Source: Henricia sp. BOLD:AAB3569 (Eukaryota > Echinodermata > Asteroidea > Spinulosida > Echinasteridae). Taken from it: DNA of 64,000 nt. The DNA lies in the NCBI GenBank assembly GCA_037783545.1, contig JBBELK010001480.1, positions 1-64,000 of the forward strand. The letters run 5' to 3'. A program made the translations under genes and the position numbers. Of this stretch, positions 9,273-24,200 are shown in pieces (position 1 is the first letter of the stretch; each line of letters starts with the position of its first letter). The notes beneath the pieces were generated by a model that was not told the origin of the DNA, did no database searches, and saw nothing but the letters and a program-made list of their open reading frames with translations.

Positions 9273-12200
9273 GTAAGTTTGTCATTGGCTCTAAGGCTGT
9301 AAATCCATGTATCTGCTGTCACGCGTAGTGCATCATCTGTCATGTATGCTGAGCAAAGGTTAAAAATCAGTTGTTTGGAAACCAATGTGGATATCAACCT
9401 TACTGTGCACTGCGCTACCCATATTGTGTTTTCTGTTTAAATTTAATACTCTCCAGGGAGCAATTGAAACGGATGACACAGGACGCATAGAAATTTTGTG
9501 TGTGAAATTTGCTGACAAATGGCTTCAGTTTCCAATGTTTTAATAAGAAAAGTGGCAGTCTAAACAATGTTAGTATTCTGGTTCTGGTCAGACCGAAGTT
9601 CCAGAATTGATGCGGCGATGCGTTTTTTTTTTTCCCACTCCATCGCACTTGGATTCGTACACAGGCCTATAGTAAACTTACAGAGACGTCACAACACTGA
9701 ATTTTCAAGACATTGACATGGAAATAAGTGGCATATTTCAGTATTCAGCTCAGCTCAGACACGCTCTAATTCACAATCCCAATTCGTTGATGTGTAGCGT
9801 GAGAACTCCGCCATTGTTGCAGCTGATTAATCAACCTCATACTCATTCTCATTCAATATCAGCATCATCCGAATCTATTGCCCCGAGTACGAGGTCGAAT
9901 GCCCAGGAGAATACATAGACTTGTTACCATTCCTTACCTAGCCTACAGGATTGGCGATCAGTCTAGAAAATGTAAGGCGGTGTGGCAATATAGGGCGCTG
10001 TTTTAGCTGCTACAGAAAAAAAAGATTGACGTGCATGCTTAAAATCGACGCGCGCGCCTTATTGTCCTACCAACTTACCAAAGTCAATCCAACTTTGTAC
10101 TATTCACATTCTGTGTGGGGCTTGCAATACAGAAATGCATACACATGAATTCAGAATACGCGTCACACAAGTTTACTTGTTAAATGTACAGTGCAAGTAA
10201 CGTCAGTTGGCAGGGTAATGTAGGTCTACACATTCAGTGGTAAGGTCTATTGCTAAAGTGCAGGGAAATAGTTCACTGGTTGACTATAGACCAAGTAACC
10301 TTGGCAACACACAAAATGATATATTACGCATATATATGTATATTACTACATGTATATTACGCATATCAAAAATGGACACATGGATTTTCAGCCTAAATCC
10401 TTAGGATCATTTTTCTAGGATGCACCCTCAGTTTTCCAAATATCTTCCAACATCCCTGAAATATTTCCCCTGTCCTCTAAATTTCTCATCTTTTTACAAC
10501 CCTTAAGCCTCATAGTTCTTAAAAATCACCAACAAGCATTCAGCGAAATTCTCTATAATCCTACATTTTTAAAAGGATTTTGTAGGATTGTGGTTGGAGT
10601 TTGGTTTTGCCAAAAGCCTTTGGTTTTCATGTGCACCTGTCCTAAATGTCTCGTAAGCTTGTGGCTTGCACTGAGCCAGTGGGCAGATAAAAATTTGTAT
10701 GAATTACTGTAACAATGTATGGCACAACATTTCTAAAAGGGAATGTTGGTAAACTCACCTACAGAATTTCAGCAATGTTTCAGAAAGGCTTCAAACGTTT
10801 CTAAATTTATATTCATTTTTTATGTTAAAACCCCGTATTGATTGCTTTCCAGTGGCGTCACGCCTTCCATACACCATTTTGGGTGTCATTTTTCTTGACC
10901 CACGTGGCTCGAATGATTACCGGCCAAAAAAACAAAAAAAGCGCATTGGTTGCACTTACCTCTGTTGCTTAACCTTGTTTTATGTTGTTGCGTTATGGCT
11001 GTTGTATCGATAAAGATAAAATGTATTTCTTCAGGCTAAAAATCAATAATTTCGGATCGCGATCAATAATTTGAATGTATCGCAACGCGCATGCGGCATT
11101 TTCGAATACAAATACGCTGGTGAGTATTTTTTACGCGTGTTCATGTGCGTCTATTTATAGTAATTTTATTTACCAATTTGAAGAAATTAAAATCTAAAGG
11201 AGTGTCCAGATCGCATTTCTTGAGGCCCTTCCCCATTTTCCCCATGGGTGTTGGGATTTTGAAACCATAGAATTTGTCTTTTTTTTTTCATTACCATTCT
11301 GAAAATTTCGTGCTCCCAATCCACATATTTCCCAAGGATATCGTCAAAAAACCACCAATGTTTTGTAAACTACATTTGTAATTTATCGGTTACATTAAAG
11401 AGTGCAGTGATTACACCAACATTTTTGCTTCCAGATCCAAATTGGGGATTGCAAATTTCCTGTTTTCTCTCCATGGATAGTATTTTGGGAAGCAATTTTT
11501 ATGATTGTTGGGTTAGAATGAAATCTAAAATCTAGACAAGCTTATTTTTAGGTAAAAAAATTCCAGGGATGACCATTGAGCGACAGTCTAAATTCAGCCA
11601 TCATTCACCATACGAGGGCCTGTACAAAATGCCAGCAAGATGCAACAGACATGTGTACATGTACATTCCTCATGGGAACAAAAATATGGGAAGTAATTCT
11701 CAATTTCCCGACAACCTTTTAATTTTAGAAATCGGAAACATGCTATCCTTGCCCGCTTCTCCTACGTTATCTGAGAGACATGGACCGACCGTATTATACA
11801 GCCAGGTCAAAGGTCATTCTGGCTAACATGTACACATACAACATTTGCATGCAATGCACATACTTTGGGGCCCACAGGGGTTTTTCCCATTCCATAATTG
11901 TTATTCAGCTAATGCATTGAATATATGGTACATGTAGTTCATGTGTTGTGAATGTTTGTATGGAACAAATGAGTTTTCCTTTCTGTTTTCCCGCTCTCCA
12001 AACATGAATGTGAGTGCATGTAATAGAATGTTTATTTGTTCGGCGCCAACTCGGTTATGCTAAATTGACTTTGCGTGTCAAGATAATTTTTTAAAAATTA
12101 CTCTCTGTTTACATACTGGTAGATAATCGGTTGCCTTCTTTATTTCAGGAATTTATTTTGTTCTCTAGTCAGTTTTTCAACAAATTTGAATGTTTTGTCT

Positions 12201-15200
12201 TCTTTGACCCCGCCATTGGGCACTGGCAAGCTCAGTGGTCGAGTGGTTAATATGTCCGAGTCTGCCTACATGTAATATGCAGGAGGTTGGGGGTTCGAGT
12301 CCCACCCAAGCATGCTATGAGTTTTTAGTGTGTTCTTGGGAAATGCACTTGTAATGTAGGTCATATGCCGCATTGTGCATGGGCAAATTACATGTACATC
12401 CATTCAACATGATTAGGTATTTTTATCAATAAAATGTATAAAACTACTTTACTCGGTTACAGTCATAAAAATCCTATTTGGAGCTTGTTTGGGGGTTAAA
12501 ACAAAGGTGTTTAGCTTTTATGCGACATGTAGTGTGAATATGCATATTCATGAGCAAGGTCGTGATGTCACAAGAGGCAAACACGGGAAAATCACATTCA
12601 ACTTTGCACACAAGATTCTACTTTTTTCTCAAACTTGCTGAAACTTTTGTAATCCATGGCTGTTTGAGTTTGTTTTACATGTTTCCTGTTGTAAGCCATG
12701 GCAAAGCTGGGGGTGGAAACTGCAGCAATTTGCCACAACTCCAACTTGAAGTCTTATGTTTTTTCTTTACTTTTCCCTTGTGTCTTCCTGAAGTGATGCA
12801 CCCCAAACAACGCCCTTTTTCTGTGATGAACTGCTATGAAATCTTCAAAGTTGAAAAAGGCTACCTTGAATACAGGGCTCGAAATACCCGCTGGACCGCT
12901 GGACCGAGTCTAGTATTTTAAGCGTCGGTCTAGTGGTCTTTATGACCAACTAGACCGGCTGTCTAGTGATTTATTTCTTAGACAGTGAAACAAAAACAAA
13001 AATGTGTTTTTTTGTGTGAAATAAACAACTCACACTCAAGTCCCATATCACAGACAAAATAACTACTTTTATGAGCATGGTCAAATTACACAGTTGCATA
13101 CTCACTGTCAATATATTTTTCCAACCGCATCATAGGAGTATAAAACTATCTGATTGAATTGGCTACCTGGTTTGTTTTGACTGCTTTTATTGTGACTGAT
13201 GTGATAAATGAAACGTGAGGACTTGGATGTAGAACCTGACACTATGTATTGTGCTGTTGCTTTGATAAGGGTATAGAAAGGGATTTCTCAACAGTAAGTC
13301 CTGGGTTCAGTTTCAGTTTTCAGTTGCAAGTTGTTGTATATCTACAGTAGCATACGAATCCAACAAGTACCAGTAAGGTGCTTGGAGGGCACTGATAAAA
13401 TTTATCATCCCTGGCCATTGTGCACAATTATATCATTGTTCAGTCGCAAGCTCTTCATTTGATATTTATGCACACTCGTGTACATGTTTATTACATGTAT
13501 AGGCCTTTTCCCACTAGAGCGTCTAACCCCAGGGTTAACTTGCCCTCCCAACTGGCAATTAATTTCCGGATTTCCTCATCCCCCAGATCTGCCTTTCAGC
13601 CGCCTTCTTTTTCTGCGACATAGCTGACGTATAAGCTGATAAAAGTGATATTTACACTGGACAATGGAACTCCAAAGACATGAAATATCATAATCACACG
13701 TGTTGAAAACGTTATGCCAGCATATGTACTCTAGCATGGATATAATTAATAGATGTGCGTTCATGTTGCGCTTTTGTTATGTTCTTTACGCATTATGGTC
13801 TTTACGAATTTAGTGCGCTTTCAAGTGACCTTCACCATTGCTCGCCCCGGGGCGAACTCGCCTCGGGGCGAACTCGCCTCGGGGCGAACTCGCCTCACGA
13901 CGTTTCAAACTACCGTTCTCGCCCTGGGGAATGTGTCTCGCCCCGGGGCCAAAATTTTCAACCCAGGGAAAGAGCAATCTCGGGGGTGGCGCGGTGGCTT
14001 ATTTTCACCCCCGCATCGCCCCTGGGCCACCCCGAGATTTGGACTAGTGGGAAAAGGCCTTTTATCTACCGGTACCAAGCAAGGTGCTTAGGGCACTAAT
14101 AAAATGTATCTTCCCTGGTCATTGGGCACACACACCAAGGCTAGGCCAGGATTCGAACTCACAACCAGAATTGGGTATGATCTGCAAGACCCACTTGGCC
14201 ATGGCACCCCTGGAACCCTGTTCAAGAAGTGTGTCCAGATCACATTTTTGATGCTCCCCACTTTTCCCATGAGTGTTGAGATTTTGATACCATATCCTTT
14301 GTTGTATTTTTCGTATTACCATTCTGAAATTTTGCATTCTCAGTCTACATTTTTAAGGCCATCGTCAAAAAGCCACCGAAGTTTTGCAAATTAAATTTTA
14401 TCCGTTCCATAAAGCAGTGCAGTAATTACACCAACCATTTTGCTTCCACATCCAAATTGGAGATTGCAAATTTTGGGGGGTATTTTATAGGATTGTTGGG
14501 TTAAAACGAAATCCATTTTCTAGAAAAATACGCACAAGCTTTTTTAAGTGTTGTAACAGTATTTGCAGTATGTACAGGGGCAAACATGTATGAAATTTGC
14601 AACACAATAAATCAAGTTTACTATACATTTTTCCCTTAGGGATGGAATGTAATTTAGTGTTAATTTTTAGTATGTCAGAGTTGATACTGTACACACACAA
14701 ATTTGTGGGCTTTAGTATGCTGTGCATTGAAATGCATACTGTTTGTTGGTTTTATGGCCCTAGCCTAAACATGGCATAAATAATTGGGATGCACCTGACA
14801 GGTGCTGACAGTCGGCGCAATTTGTTTTTTGAAATCTAGGCTAATTTGCGGTCGCTTCTGAAAATTGGGTTAATTTGCAGTTGGTTTTTAAAACTAGGAA
14901 GATTTTTGGCTTGGACTCAGGATTGGAAAACTGTTACAAGCAGCATGATCGATTGAAAAATGTTGTCCATGCTTTCAAGAAAAAGCCCCTATCCTATTTA
15001 GGCTGGTTACCTGGCTATACTGCATGGAAAACTGAGCCATAATACCACTGTAGTTAGCAGCGTAGATAGGGGCCTAGTTTCGTTCACATGAGAGCGCCCT
15101 TGTAAACAAATGCTTGTGCACACATTTGTGTAAATTTATCTTTAATTATAATTTTCTTATAAAAAGATTATCTCGGGCAAAATCATTGCATTGGACAGTT

Positions 15201-18200
15201 GGAACCACTTCTATCTTCCATTCGAGTAAGGTTTGTCTGGTCTGATTAAAATTTTGGAATATTGCAGATCTTAAACTTTTGTCGATCTTAACTTTTCCCA
15301 GTCTGCACTCACCCTGAGATCTCAGGGAATTTCCACTCTGCAAAGCGACGTTACAATACCCTGAGGAAATCCACGCAAATCTGTGGAGTAAACCGGCTGT
15401 TGTGTTGAGCCAACACACTCCCGAGTCATTTTAATGTAATTTAATCAATTCGGTCATGTTATGCCGAAAAGAAACGATTTCTATACTTTCCAAAAATTGT
15501 ATTGGGTTCTGTTTTTTATGACTGTCCCATTCCTACCAAAATTTCAAATGACGATCTTAATTTACTCCGCAGTTTTTCAAATTAATAACAGGGATGCATG
15601 CTGACGAATGTAATGGAACGGATTCTCCAGTATGCTTTAAATAGCAGCCAATCGCCGACGTGGACAATGGCCAGCATTACCGAGTACATGTATCACATGC
15701 ATGCACGGTGTTTACAATCTGCGCGCGTTACATTTGAATGCCTGCAATTCACTGCCAAGCGTCCTGATTGGTCCAGCATAGGCGACAAGATTTCTGTCGC
15801 TTGTTCCCCAGCGAAATGGGGCCGGTTTCAACAGGGCCTCGGTACGCACGATCAGGGAGTGCGTTAAAGGGGCACTGTTTTAAGGATTCACTTAGATTTG
15901 TTGTCATTAGAGAACACTGACAACTCTTCCACGAATCTGCAGTGTACCAACATTTATCTAACAAAAAAATATATATTACTCTTTAATTTTCAGCAAGAAT
16001 AAGAAAAGAAGGGTTCAAATTGCCTGTTTTATTTCACAAACGTAACCCAAGAACAACCTGATATTAATTTCAGCAAACCTCGGACTTTGTAGTTTCATTT
16101 TTTTCTCTATCATCATTCCTCAGTTGCACAAGAAGAAGTCAGACCGAGTGTACCGGATCAGAAGACCCGTTCAATCTACGCTGGTTGGGCCAGCCGGCCC
16201 AGTGCATCGCTATCCTGTCCGTGGAGCCCCCTAATACACCCAGTAATAAGACACAAGAGGTAAATTACAGATAGCAGACATTGTAATCTGGGGCCCAGAC
16301 TCGGGTCCCGGGGATTTGCCATTAATTTCTTGTCATTTATCTGCGTGTACAATCAAACTTTGGCTTTGGATAAGCTACCCATAGGGATATGGAGTTTGTA
16401 ACTACGTATGTGGGTGCCTGGCAGGGAATATCAAAGGCCTTGCTATGGGCTTTTGTACACTTTGGAAAATGTTCCTCCTACATTGAAAATAATACCTTTA
16501 CATGTAGGCTATGCGATAGTTGTTTTTAATGTGCCCTGCGAAATTCTTTTGCACAATCTGGGCAAAGTTTTTGCAACCACAACTGGGTCTTTCCACAGTA
16601 AAGGGGGCATTTTGGCAACACAGACCATATTTTCAAAGAAATACCTTTGTCTGGTCTCAAAATAAAAGATATAAGTTTAAGTTGTTCTGAAGAGATAACT
16701 TACGCCCAAAAAGGGTTACAAATAGTGTGATAACATGCCTTTCTAAAAACCCTGTGTACACATTTACAAAAACCGCATTTTCCAAAAAGGCCGTCACGGT
16801 TATTGGAAATTTGTACACAGGGATTTTAGAAAGGCATGTTGTCACACTATTTGTAACCCTTTTTGGGTCTAAGTTATCTCTTCAGAACAACTTAAACTTA
16901 TTTCTTTTATTTTGAGACCAGACAAAGGTATTTTCTTGAAAATATGGTCTGTGTTGCCAAAATGCCCCCTTTACTGTGAAAAGACTTGACTATGTCAGTT
17001 GCAGATCCAGGCTCATTGAATACGAACACACAATGGAAATTTCTAAAGACCATACCGGTTACTAAGGACTCGTCTGCCAATAGCTGGGACGCGGCCAGCC
17101 TACCTGAACTACATGGGTTATGCGATGATACTGAGCCATTAAATTATGTTGCCACTTCGAACAATTTGCGTTTTTATTGTAAGCTTGTGTGCGCGAACAA
17201 TGTGTTGCACGTGTCATGGGTGCGCGTTGTTCGATTTATCAAAAACGCACAGTCCAGGGACTGGAAAAAACGCGTCCCAGCTATGGCAGATGTGTACAGG
17301 GAAGGAGTCCTTGGAATAGTCTATCGTGTGTTCTTAATGAGCCTGGATCTGCAATTGAATCCCTGGTTTGGGTTTCCTGGAGCAGGGAACCAGTCTACTT
17401 GTAAATAGGACATTGGCTTCACACAATTTCTTGAAAACAGGTTTTTAAAATGTTGATGAGGTACATGTACTGAGCTGAAATAGACATTGTAGGTAATGCC
17501 ATTTGTACATGTAACATATTTCCAATCGCGCACATTGGCACCGCGTTTACACTCGAATCGGCAAAGGTGGATACAGATCCAGCATTTTTATTGCAACCAC
17601 AAAACTGAACATTTGCCGCGTTTACACTACACCCCAAATCGCTCCAACTCGCTTCAGAAACCGCAAAAGTCACCACTAAATGTAACTGCAGCGCATGCGT
17701 GAGCTGTTAGGTGTTGCTGCACTAGTGCCAGATTGGTCAATTAAATCTACTACACTGCAGGCACCGCCCCAAGGAGACTCAAATTGCCGAATCTGTATTC
17801 GGGTAGCGTTTACACTACAAGCGACCTTGACGATTGCAGGGTTCAACCCCGCAATTGCGGGGTTCAACCCTACCTCAAAGGTGACTTGAAAAAGGCGAAT
17901 CAGACCCGGGTCTGATCTGCCTTTTTCAATTCACCTTTTGCGTTTACACTTCAACTCCCCTTTTTGGAAATTGCGGAGTTCGATTCGGCAAAGGCGAATC
18001 GAGTGTAAACGGGGTGATAATCTGTCTGTAAAGCTAACAAACAAAAAGACCAGAACGCTCACACCCCCTCCACACACCCCTCCACCTCCCCCCCCCCCCC
18101 CCCCAAAAAAAGACAAACAGCAGATTGCTTTAACCAGTAATGTCTGAAGCAAATCACTTCACTGGACAAGCTGGTTTTTATTAAAATCTTGAAATTCCAA

Positions 18201-21200
18201 ACATAAACAGCTGTACCATTTAATCGTATCTTTCAACAATACATCTTGGTAAAATTCTCAGAAAATTGAGTCTAATCCCAACACACAGCTTCAGAAGTCA
18301 ACTGAGAATTCCCCAAATGCGGACCACATGCTGAGAAAATTGATCGGCTATAGTTACATCAGTGGCAAGTGATAGTTGAATGCCTGCATTAGCTTGTTAC
18401 ATGTATGTACTGTGGGAATCATTCCATGAAGTAAAATATTTTTGACATTTGTGCCCTCAAATAACCCCATGAATCAACAGTACTGAGACCGTGTTTACAC
18501 TGGAATCTTGGGGTATGATCCGGGCCAATTTGGTCCCGAGAGTGTTTACAATCGGTTTGTGATCCGGGGCTGATCCCAAGCTTGGTGTTTCACCCCGAGC
18601 TTTGGATCAAGTGTAAACAGGGTGTCGGAAATTTCAGCTGTTGAATGAAAGAAATTGAAAACATTGTTTTAAATAGTTATTGCATTTTGCATAGCGCACA
18701 AAATACATCGCATTGTGCTTGGTGGGCGCTTTGCGCGAACGTACCAGTAGCATGCAGCCATAAACATGCTCACTGCCATGCCCGGAACCGAGTCTGTGGC
18801 CATACCATGCACGTACCGTGCGTACGCAAGCGTGTATGGGTCGCTAGCTGCATGCAAACTGCTCACAAGGCAGGGACGGAATGATGAAAAAACAAACACA
18901 AAATGAAGAGACAAAACACTTGCTATATTCTTTACCTAACGGAAATTGTAATGTTTTAATCTTGTACATGAAGTACTTTCGAGTAGCAACAAAAATCTTC
19001 CCAAAACGATGATTTGTAGATTTTAAAAAAGGCTTACAAAATGGGCTAAATACGAGTCCACACCATACACATGGGGGCTAGCGAGTTACGGTGCACACTT
19101 TTCGTGCATTGAGCGGAGCAAATCGGGACCTCCGCTTATCTCGAACTCTGGATACCTCAACATTTTCATCCATTCCCTTGAGTTTCGACTTAACGAGAGT
19201 TACTGTAATTAAAAATGGCGACGCTCTGTCAAGGCTAAAGACATCCAAATTACCCCCAAACTGTGTAAGCCACCACATCATGCAACATCATTTTAAATAC
19301 AAATGACTTATTGCTCCCTTATTGACCATTTTGTGAAAATGAAATGTCACACTCTGTTCAGACTACACAAGTACTGTACATGTACATCTAGACAACATGT
19401 GCTGCATTAATAATACGGTATCTGTGCAAATTCACTACTCTGTCATAGAGTGCAGTGTCAACAGTACTTTTGTATTTGGACGCAATCCTGTGATTAAATA
19501 CCTGTTAGCACTATGGTTTCACTATGGTGCTTTTAACTCTCTGCTTTGAATTTCTTAATTAATGGGAGGGAAGAGGCAATTTGCATCATGCATTTCTGTT
19601 GCTAACGAAACAAATGCTGTTCCAAAGCGTGTAGGTGTTTACCATATATTTTTTGCACCCCCATGCAACAGCGAGAGAAAAATTTTGTTTGTAAGGAAAA
19701 ACCTGATGGAGTGTACCACAGTACCTCATAGCTCAGTTGGTAAAGCATCTGCCTTGTGTGTCAGAGGTCTTGGAGAAAACCTGAGAGTACATGTACAATG
19801 TATACCACTGTGCGTCATAGCTCATCTGGTAGAACATCTGCCCGGTGTGTCAGGGGTCTTGGGGAAAACCTGAGGGAGTATACCATTGTGCCTCATAGCT
19901 CAGCTGGTAGAGCATCTGCCCAGTGTTAGAGGTCTTTGGGGAAACCTGAGAGTATACCACTGTGCCTCATAGCTCAGCTGATAGAGCATCTGCTCAGAGT
20001 TGCGAGTCTCCGGTTCAAATTCCATATGATTTTTTTGTCTTATCCCATGTTTGGTTGTACATGTGTAAAAACCGATTTCTGCATTTTTTTTTTTTTGGGA
20101 CATGAAATATGTCAGATATTGCAGAGGATTTGCTGCCATTGATTGAAATAAAAAAATGTTTGATTGCAGCATGTTGATGTAAAATGCACTGGGAAAACTA
20201 TTAATGGGCGTGGGAATGTTTTTTCAAGTAAGGTTTTTCCTGGAGATAAATGCTGGGTGTTCCCATGTTGTTGGCTGTAAAAATATAAACGACAGCTATT
20301 TTTTTCTTGCTCCAAATTTGTTTCTGTTGGCCGAAGCAGACTGTTGAAATTTTGCCAAAGGTTTTGTAGAAAACAGTACAGAATATTTAATGTGAGGTCC
20401 AGTGTTTTGATTGTTCCTAACATTATGACATATGGTGCGTTTCTGTTGGGACCCATTTACCGGATATTACTGGAAAAGAGGACAATTTTGCTCAGAAGAA
20501 ATGGGTCTCATCCGCAATTTTTCGAGAAATAGTGGCATGAATTTTCCACAGTGAATTTTACCAGCAAACGGTAATCGTTAGAAACATACTCTGTTCTTCC
20601 AGAGTGCATAAAGATCTTGTACCCACCTCCCACTGCGGACGTCTCATTGTTCCTCTTTTGTTTGGACTTGGTTTCCTTTGGCGACTGCTCTAATTTGTTT
20701 TGTACACGATTCCAAATCGCAGGAGAAAATGGAAACGTGACCGCACAATGACTGATCCATTGCCTGCGCATGACCCCTGCATACGATTTTATCCGGCAAA
20801 TTTACGAGTTGTGATGAAATGCCAGCAAACTCGGCAATTTCCCAGATAGAGCAACTCAACAGAAACTTTGCGTTAACCCCTATTATGTACCAATAAAATG
20901 TTCAACATGCCTGAGAGAAAAATTGGGATTCGAACCCGAGACCGCTGACTCACTGGGCAGACGCTCTACCAGCTGAGCTATAAGGCGCAGTGGTATACTC
21001 CCTCAGCTTTTCCGCACGAACCAAATTTTTTGCTCGGTGTTGCATGGGAGTTCTACTAAAGCAGTATCTGGTATGGTGCCTAATCACCATTGAAATGAAA
21101 AATCGTAAGGGCCTTCGGAATTCGAACCCGAAACCTCTGACTCACCGGGCAGATGCTGCCCATGCCCATACAGTAGTGTTTGCTAGGATAGGGCAACAAT

Positions 21201-24200
21201 TTGTGTGTAAAAAAGCTATATTAGGGCGACACGCTCAATAGGGCGACAATTTGGTGTCCCCCTAATATTTTTAGATTAAAAACCATTTTTTTAGGTAAAA
21301 AACCATTTTTGTTAAATCGAGAACCATTTTTATTAGGTCTAGAACTGTCTCTCTTAGGACTTTGGGTAGAGAAATTTTGTGTCAATTTGAGTGATTCTTC
21401 CCGAAATTTCGGTGGTCCCCGGGGAAAGGCTTCCCGAATTGTCGCCATATTGCTGCATCCAGGTTTATTACAATCACAACTCACAAGTTCACAGACATGT
21501 TGTGAATTACATGTACATGTATTTTAATCCGTTTGAAAAACCTTGGAAAGGCCTTGCAACACTGGCCTATTACAAGATGTCTGCCATGTCAAGCCAAAAA
21601 TGCATATTTGTTGCAGTTCATCTTTGTTGCAGTTCAAAATATCTTGCGGTTTGATTAATATAACCCAGTGACTTGTGGTGGACTTGTCACGACTTGTTGT
21701 GGGGACTTGTTATGGACTCAAGTAAAATCACCGGTGAGGTCAGCAAATAAGGAAATTATTTTACAGGAAATAGTTTGGTTTTCTGATTAATCAAATAAGC
21801 TGATTGATTCACAACATGTTGGTGCACATGTTTTGTTCTTTTGTTCCAAGACTGTTACCACTATACATATGGAACATATTGTACCAAAGATCAATTGTCA
21901 AACTTCCTGTTTTGGGGATAAATGGATCAGGGGAAATGGGAACAGATCTAAAACCGTTTTTATTATTTTATGAATTTTCCCACGGTATGTATGGTAGAGC
22001 AGGAAATCTTGTACCGGTACATGTATGTATTTAGGTCTGTCATGCGTTTGTCTATGGATATACATGTAGGCCTACACAGTGATACAGATGTTTGTTGGAT
22101 ATTTTTCGAAGGTTTCAGAAGCGCACCATCTTTAGTGCAAAATAATAAAGTTCCTCATAAAGAGAGATTAATGGCAGCTATTTCTCAGTTGTTACAGGAT
22201 CTGTTACTTACTAGGAAGTTTCTCTCAAGAGGAAGGGTATAATTACAACCAGGGGTTTCAAATTCATGCCATCTGAAATATCCGGTTTTTGATTTAAAAT
22301 GTAATCAAAACCTCTTCAGTGAGGAAGTAGAAAATGGTGTATTAATCTTTAAGAAGCGGACTGCTTCCATAGTAATAGATACATCTATCAGGCTCTTGTG
22401 GGCAGGGGGTGGTCAAAGTGGGTAGGATGACTGTCCCTAAATTGGTCAGATACATGTACATGTAGATGTCCACTTTTTTTCCTGCAATTGATACTTGAAA
22501 CTCGAGTTTCACTCGTAAATGTACTTAAAATTCTTTGGTTCGAGGTCTACTTCATGGTATTGTGAGTTCATTTTCAGTCCATACACATACTGTAAAACAA
22601 TAAACGGTTTGTATAAGTATAACTAGATGGAGAGCGAATTTCTACTGTGAGCACTGACGTTAAACTTTTTTGCAGATTTAGTGTGCACACCTTTAACCGT
22701 TGTCTTGTCTGTTTTTACTAGAGACAAAGTACCGGTTATTGGAGGCATGCACGTGGTAGTTGAAATGACGCCCCCTATTAAAAAGCATTACATTATGAGC
22801 AACTAACAACAACTTACATGTACATGTAGTTGCATGCTCATATTGTTATTGGCTGTATCTACTGGCAAAATAATGCTGCGTGCAACTGCACCAGTAAAAA
22901 CGTCTTTCAGCAGAGTTCAATTTTGCCAGTGCGTACCGTATAATGGCCGTTTGTACTGGAAGAATACCATTTCAATAGTGTTTCAAAAACGGTTATCATT
23001 CTTGGTAGAAACAGGCTCAGAGAACCGTGTACTCGATTTATAGTAAAACTCGAAAAAAAAATGTTAAACTGGGTCTGAAGATTTTCACTTATTAGGCATT
23101 TCATTTAATACTTTCTGAGTACTTTTCACGATTTACACAGAAATCAACTTTGTTTGAGGTCTGGACAACAAAATGTGTGGTGCATTATACCCCTTTCCCA
23201 CTACAAAATCCCTGGGTTAACTCGGGGGTAACGGCAATCCTTAACCCCGAGATACCCCGGGGCAGCGCGAGCATTCCCAGTACTCTTTTTTTGCCCGGGT
23301 TTAGACAAAACATTTGGCTGTTACCCCGAGGTTCGTTAACCCTGCCAGTGACCAGGGTTAAGGATAGCAATCTCGGGGTTAACGGCCAAACCCGGGGTTA
23401 GCATTATAGTGGGAAACCAAGCAGGGTTAGTGTACAGGGTTAGTGCACAGGCAATCTCAGGGTTATCTCGCGCTGCCCTGGCACACATACGTGCGTACAT
23501 GCACATTTTTGCTCTCCCAATTAAGGCATTGCTTCTCAAGCACCGTATATCTCAATTCACAACGAAAAGAAGAGGACAAAGGTGCGGAAAGAAGAAGAAA
23601 TAAAGCTCCTCATCCAGGCCTGGTCGATAGACAAGTTCAGTAACAACTCGATGGGACTACTCGAAAATCGGAAAAAGATGTTTGCAGATTTCCATTCCTC
23701 CAGTCCCTGTATACAGATATTCCCTTGTCTAGTGGGAAACCGCACTGCGCTTAACCCGAGGCAAGCTCGCTCCGGGTTTTGCAAAACTCCGGGTTAACGA
23801 AACAAATGTGAACATATCTCTTGGTTAACGAACGCCGGGTTACGTGTCACGATCTCCGATGTTCCGCGTGCTCAGATGTTCCGATGACGTCACGGAACAT
23901 TTCAGCACGTTTTATTTATTTATTTATTTATTTATTTATTCCATTTATTTACCCAGGGTGTGCCCAAACAGTTTATAAAAACTGGTTTCCATTGGGGCCC
24001 TGCAAACACACATAGAACAAATATACTAAATTGAACAACTTCATAATTACTAACAAACTGGAATAAGATACATTTGTACAACAACTACAACATAAAAAAC
24101 ACGAATGGTTACAGAAGAACAACATCACAAGTAATTATTATACATGCATGTGACACTAAAATTTACGCTAATTACGGGAAGGGCGAAAAACCCGCAAAAA

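Larger units (their letters stand above)
9273..16123. other. Intron between plexin exons a and b (6.9 kb)
   Basis: Starts GTAAGT, ends CTCAG. Contains a repeat shared with 52064-52558 (9571-10065), a degraded MITE (10191-10315), a repeat shared with 53514-53937 (10837-11155), two TGTCCAG MITEs (11196-11545, 14222-14547), a tRNA-like sequence (12229-12310), a TIR element (13501-14060) and a repeat shared with the 3.2 kb region (15311-15876). I see nothing recognisable in 10320-10830, 11830-12220, 12320-13490 or 14560-15140. Confidence 0.75.

Noticed and set aside
8992..9276. 94-codon open frame ending in the PSI1 exon, considered as an alternative first exon with signal peptide
   Set aside because: The part before 9160 is hydrophobic by chance and contains a good acceptor (ATGTACAG); plexin PSI1 always follows a Sema domain, so the true exon begins at 9160.
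16986..17408. 140-codon open frame
   Set aside because: It runs across fold-back element B (16998-17356); palindromes commonly give open frames on both strands.
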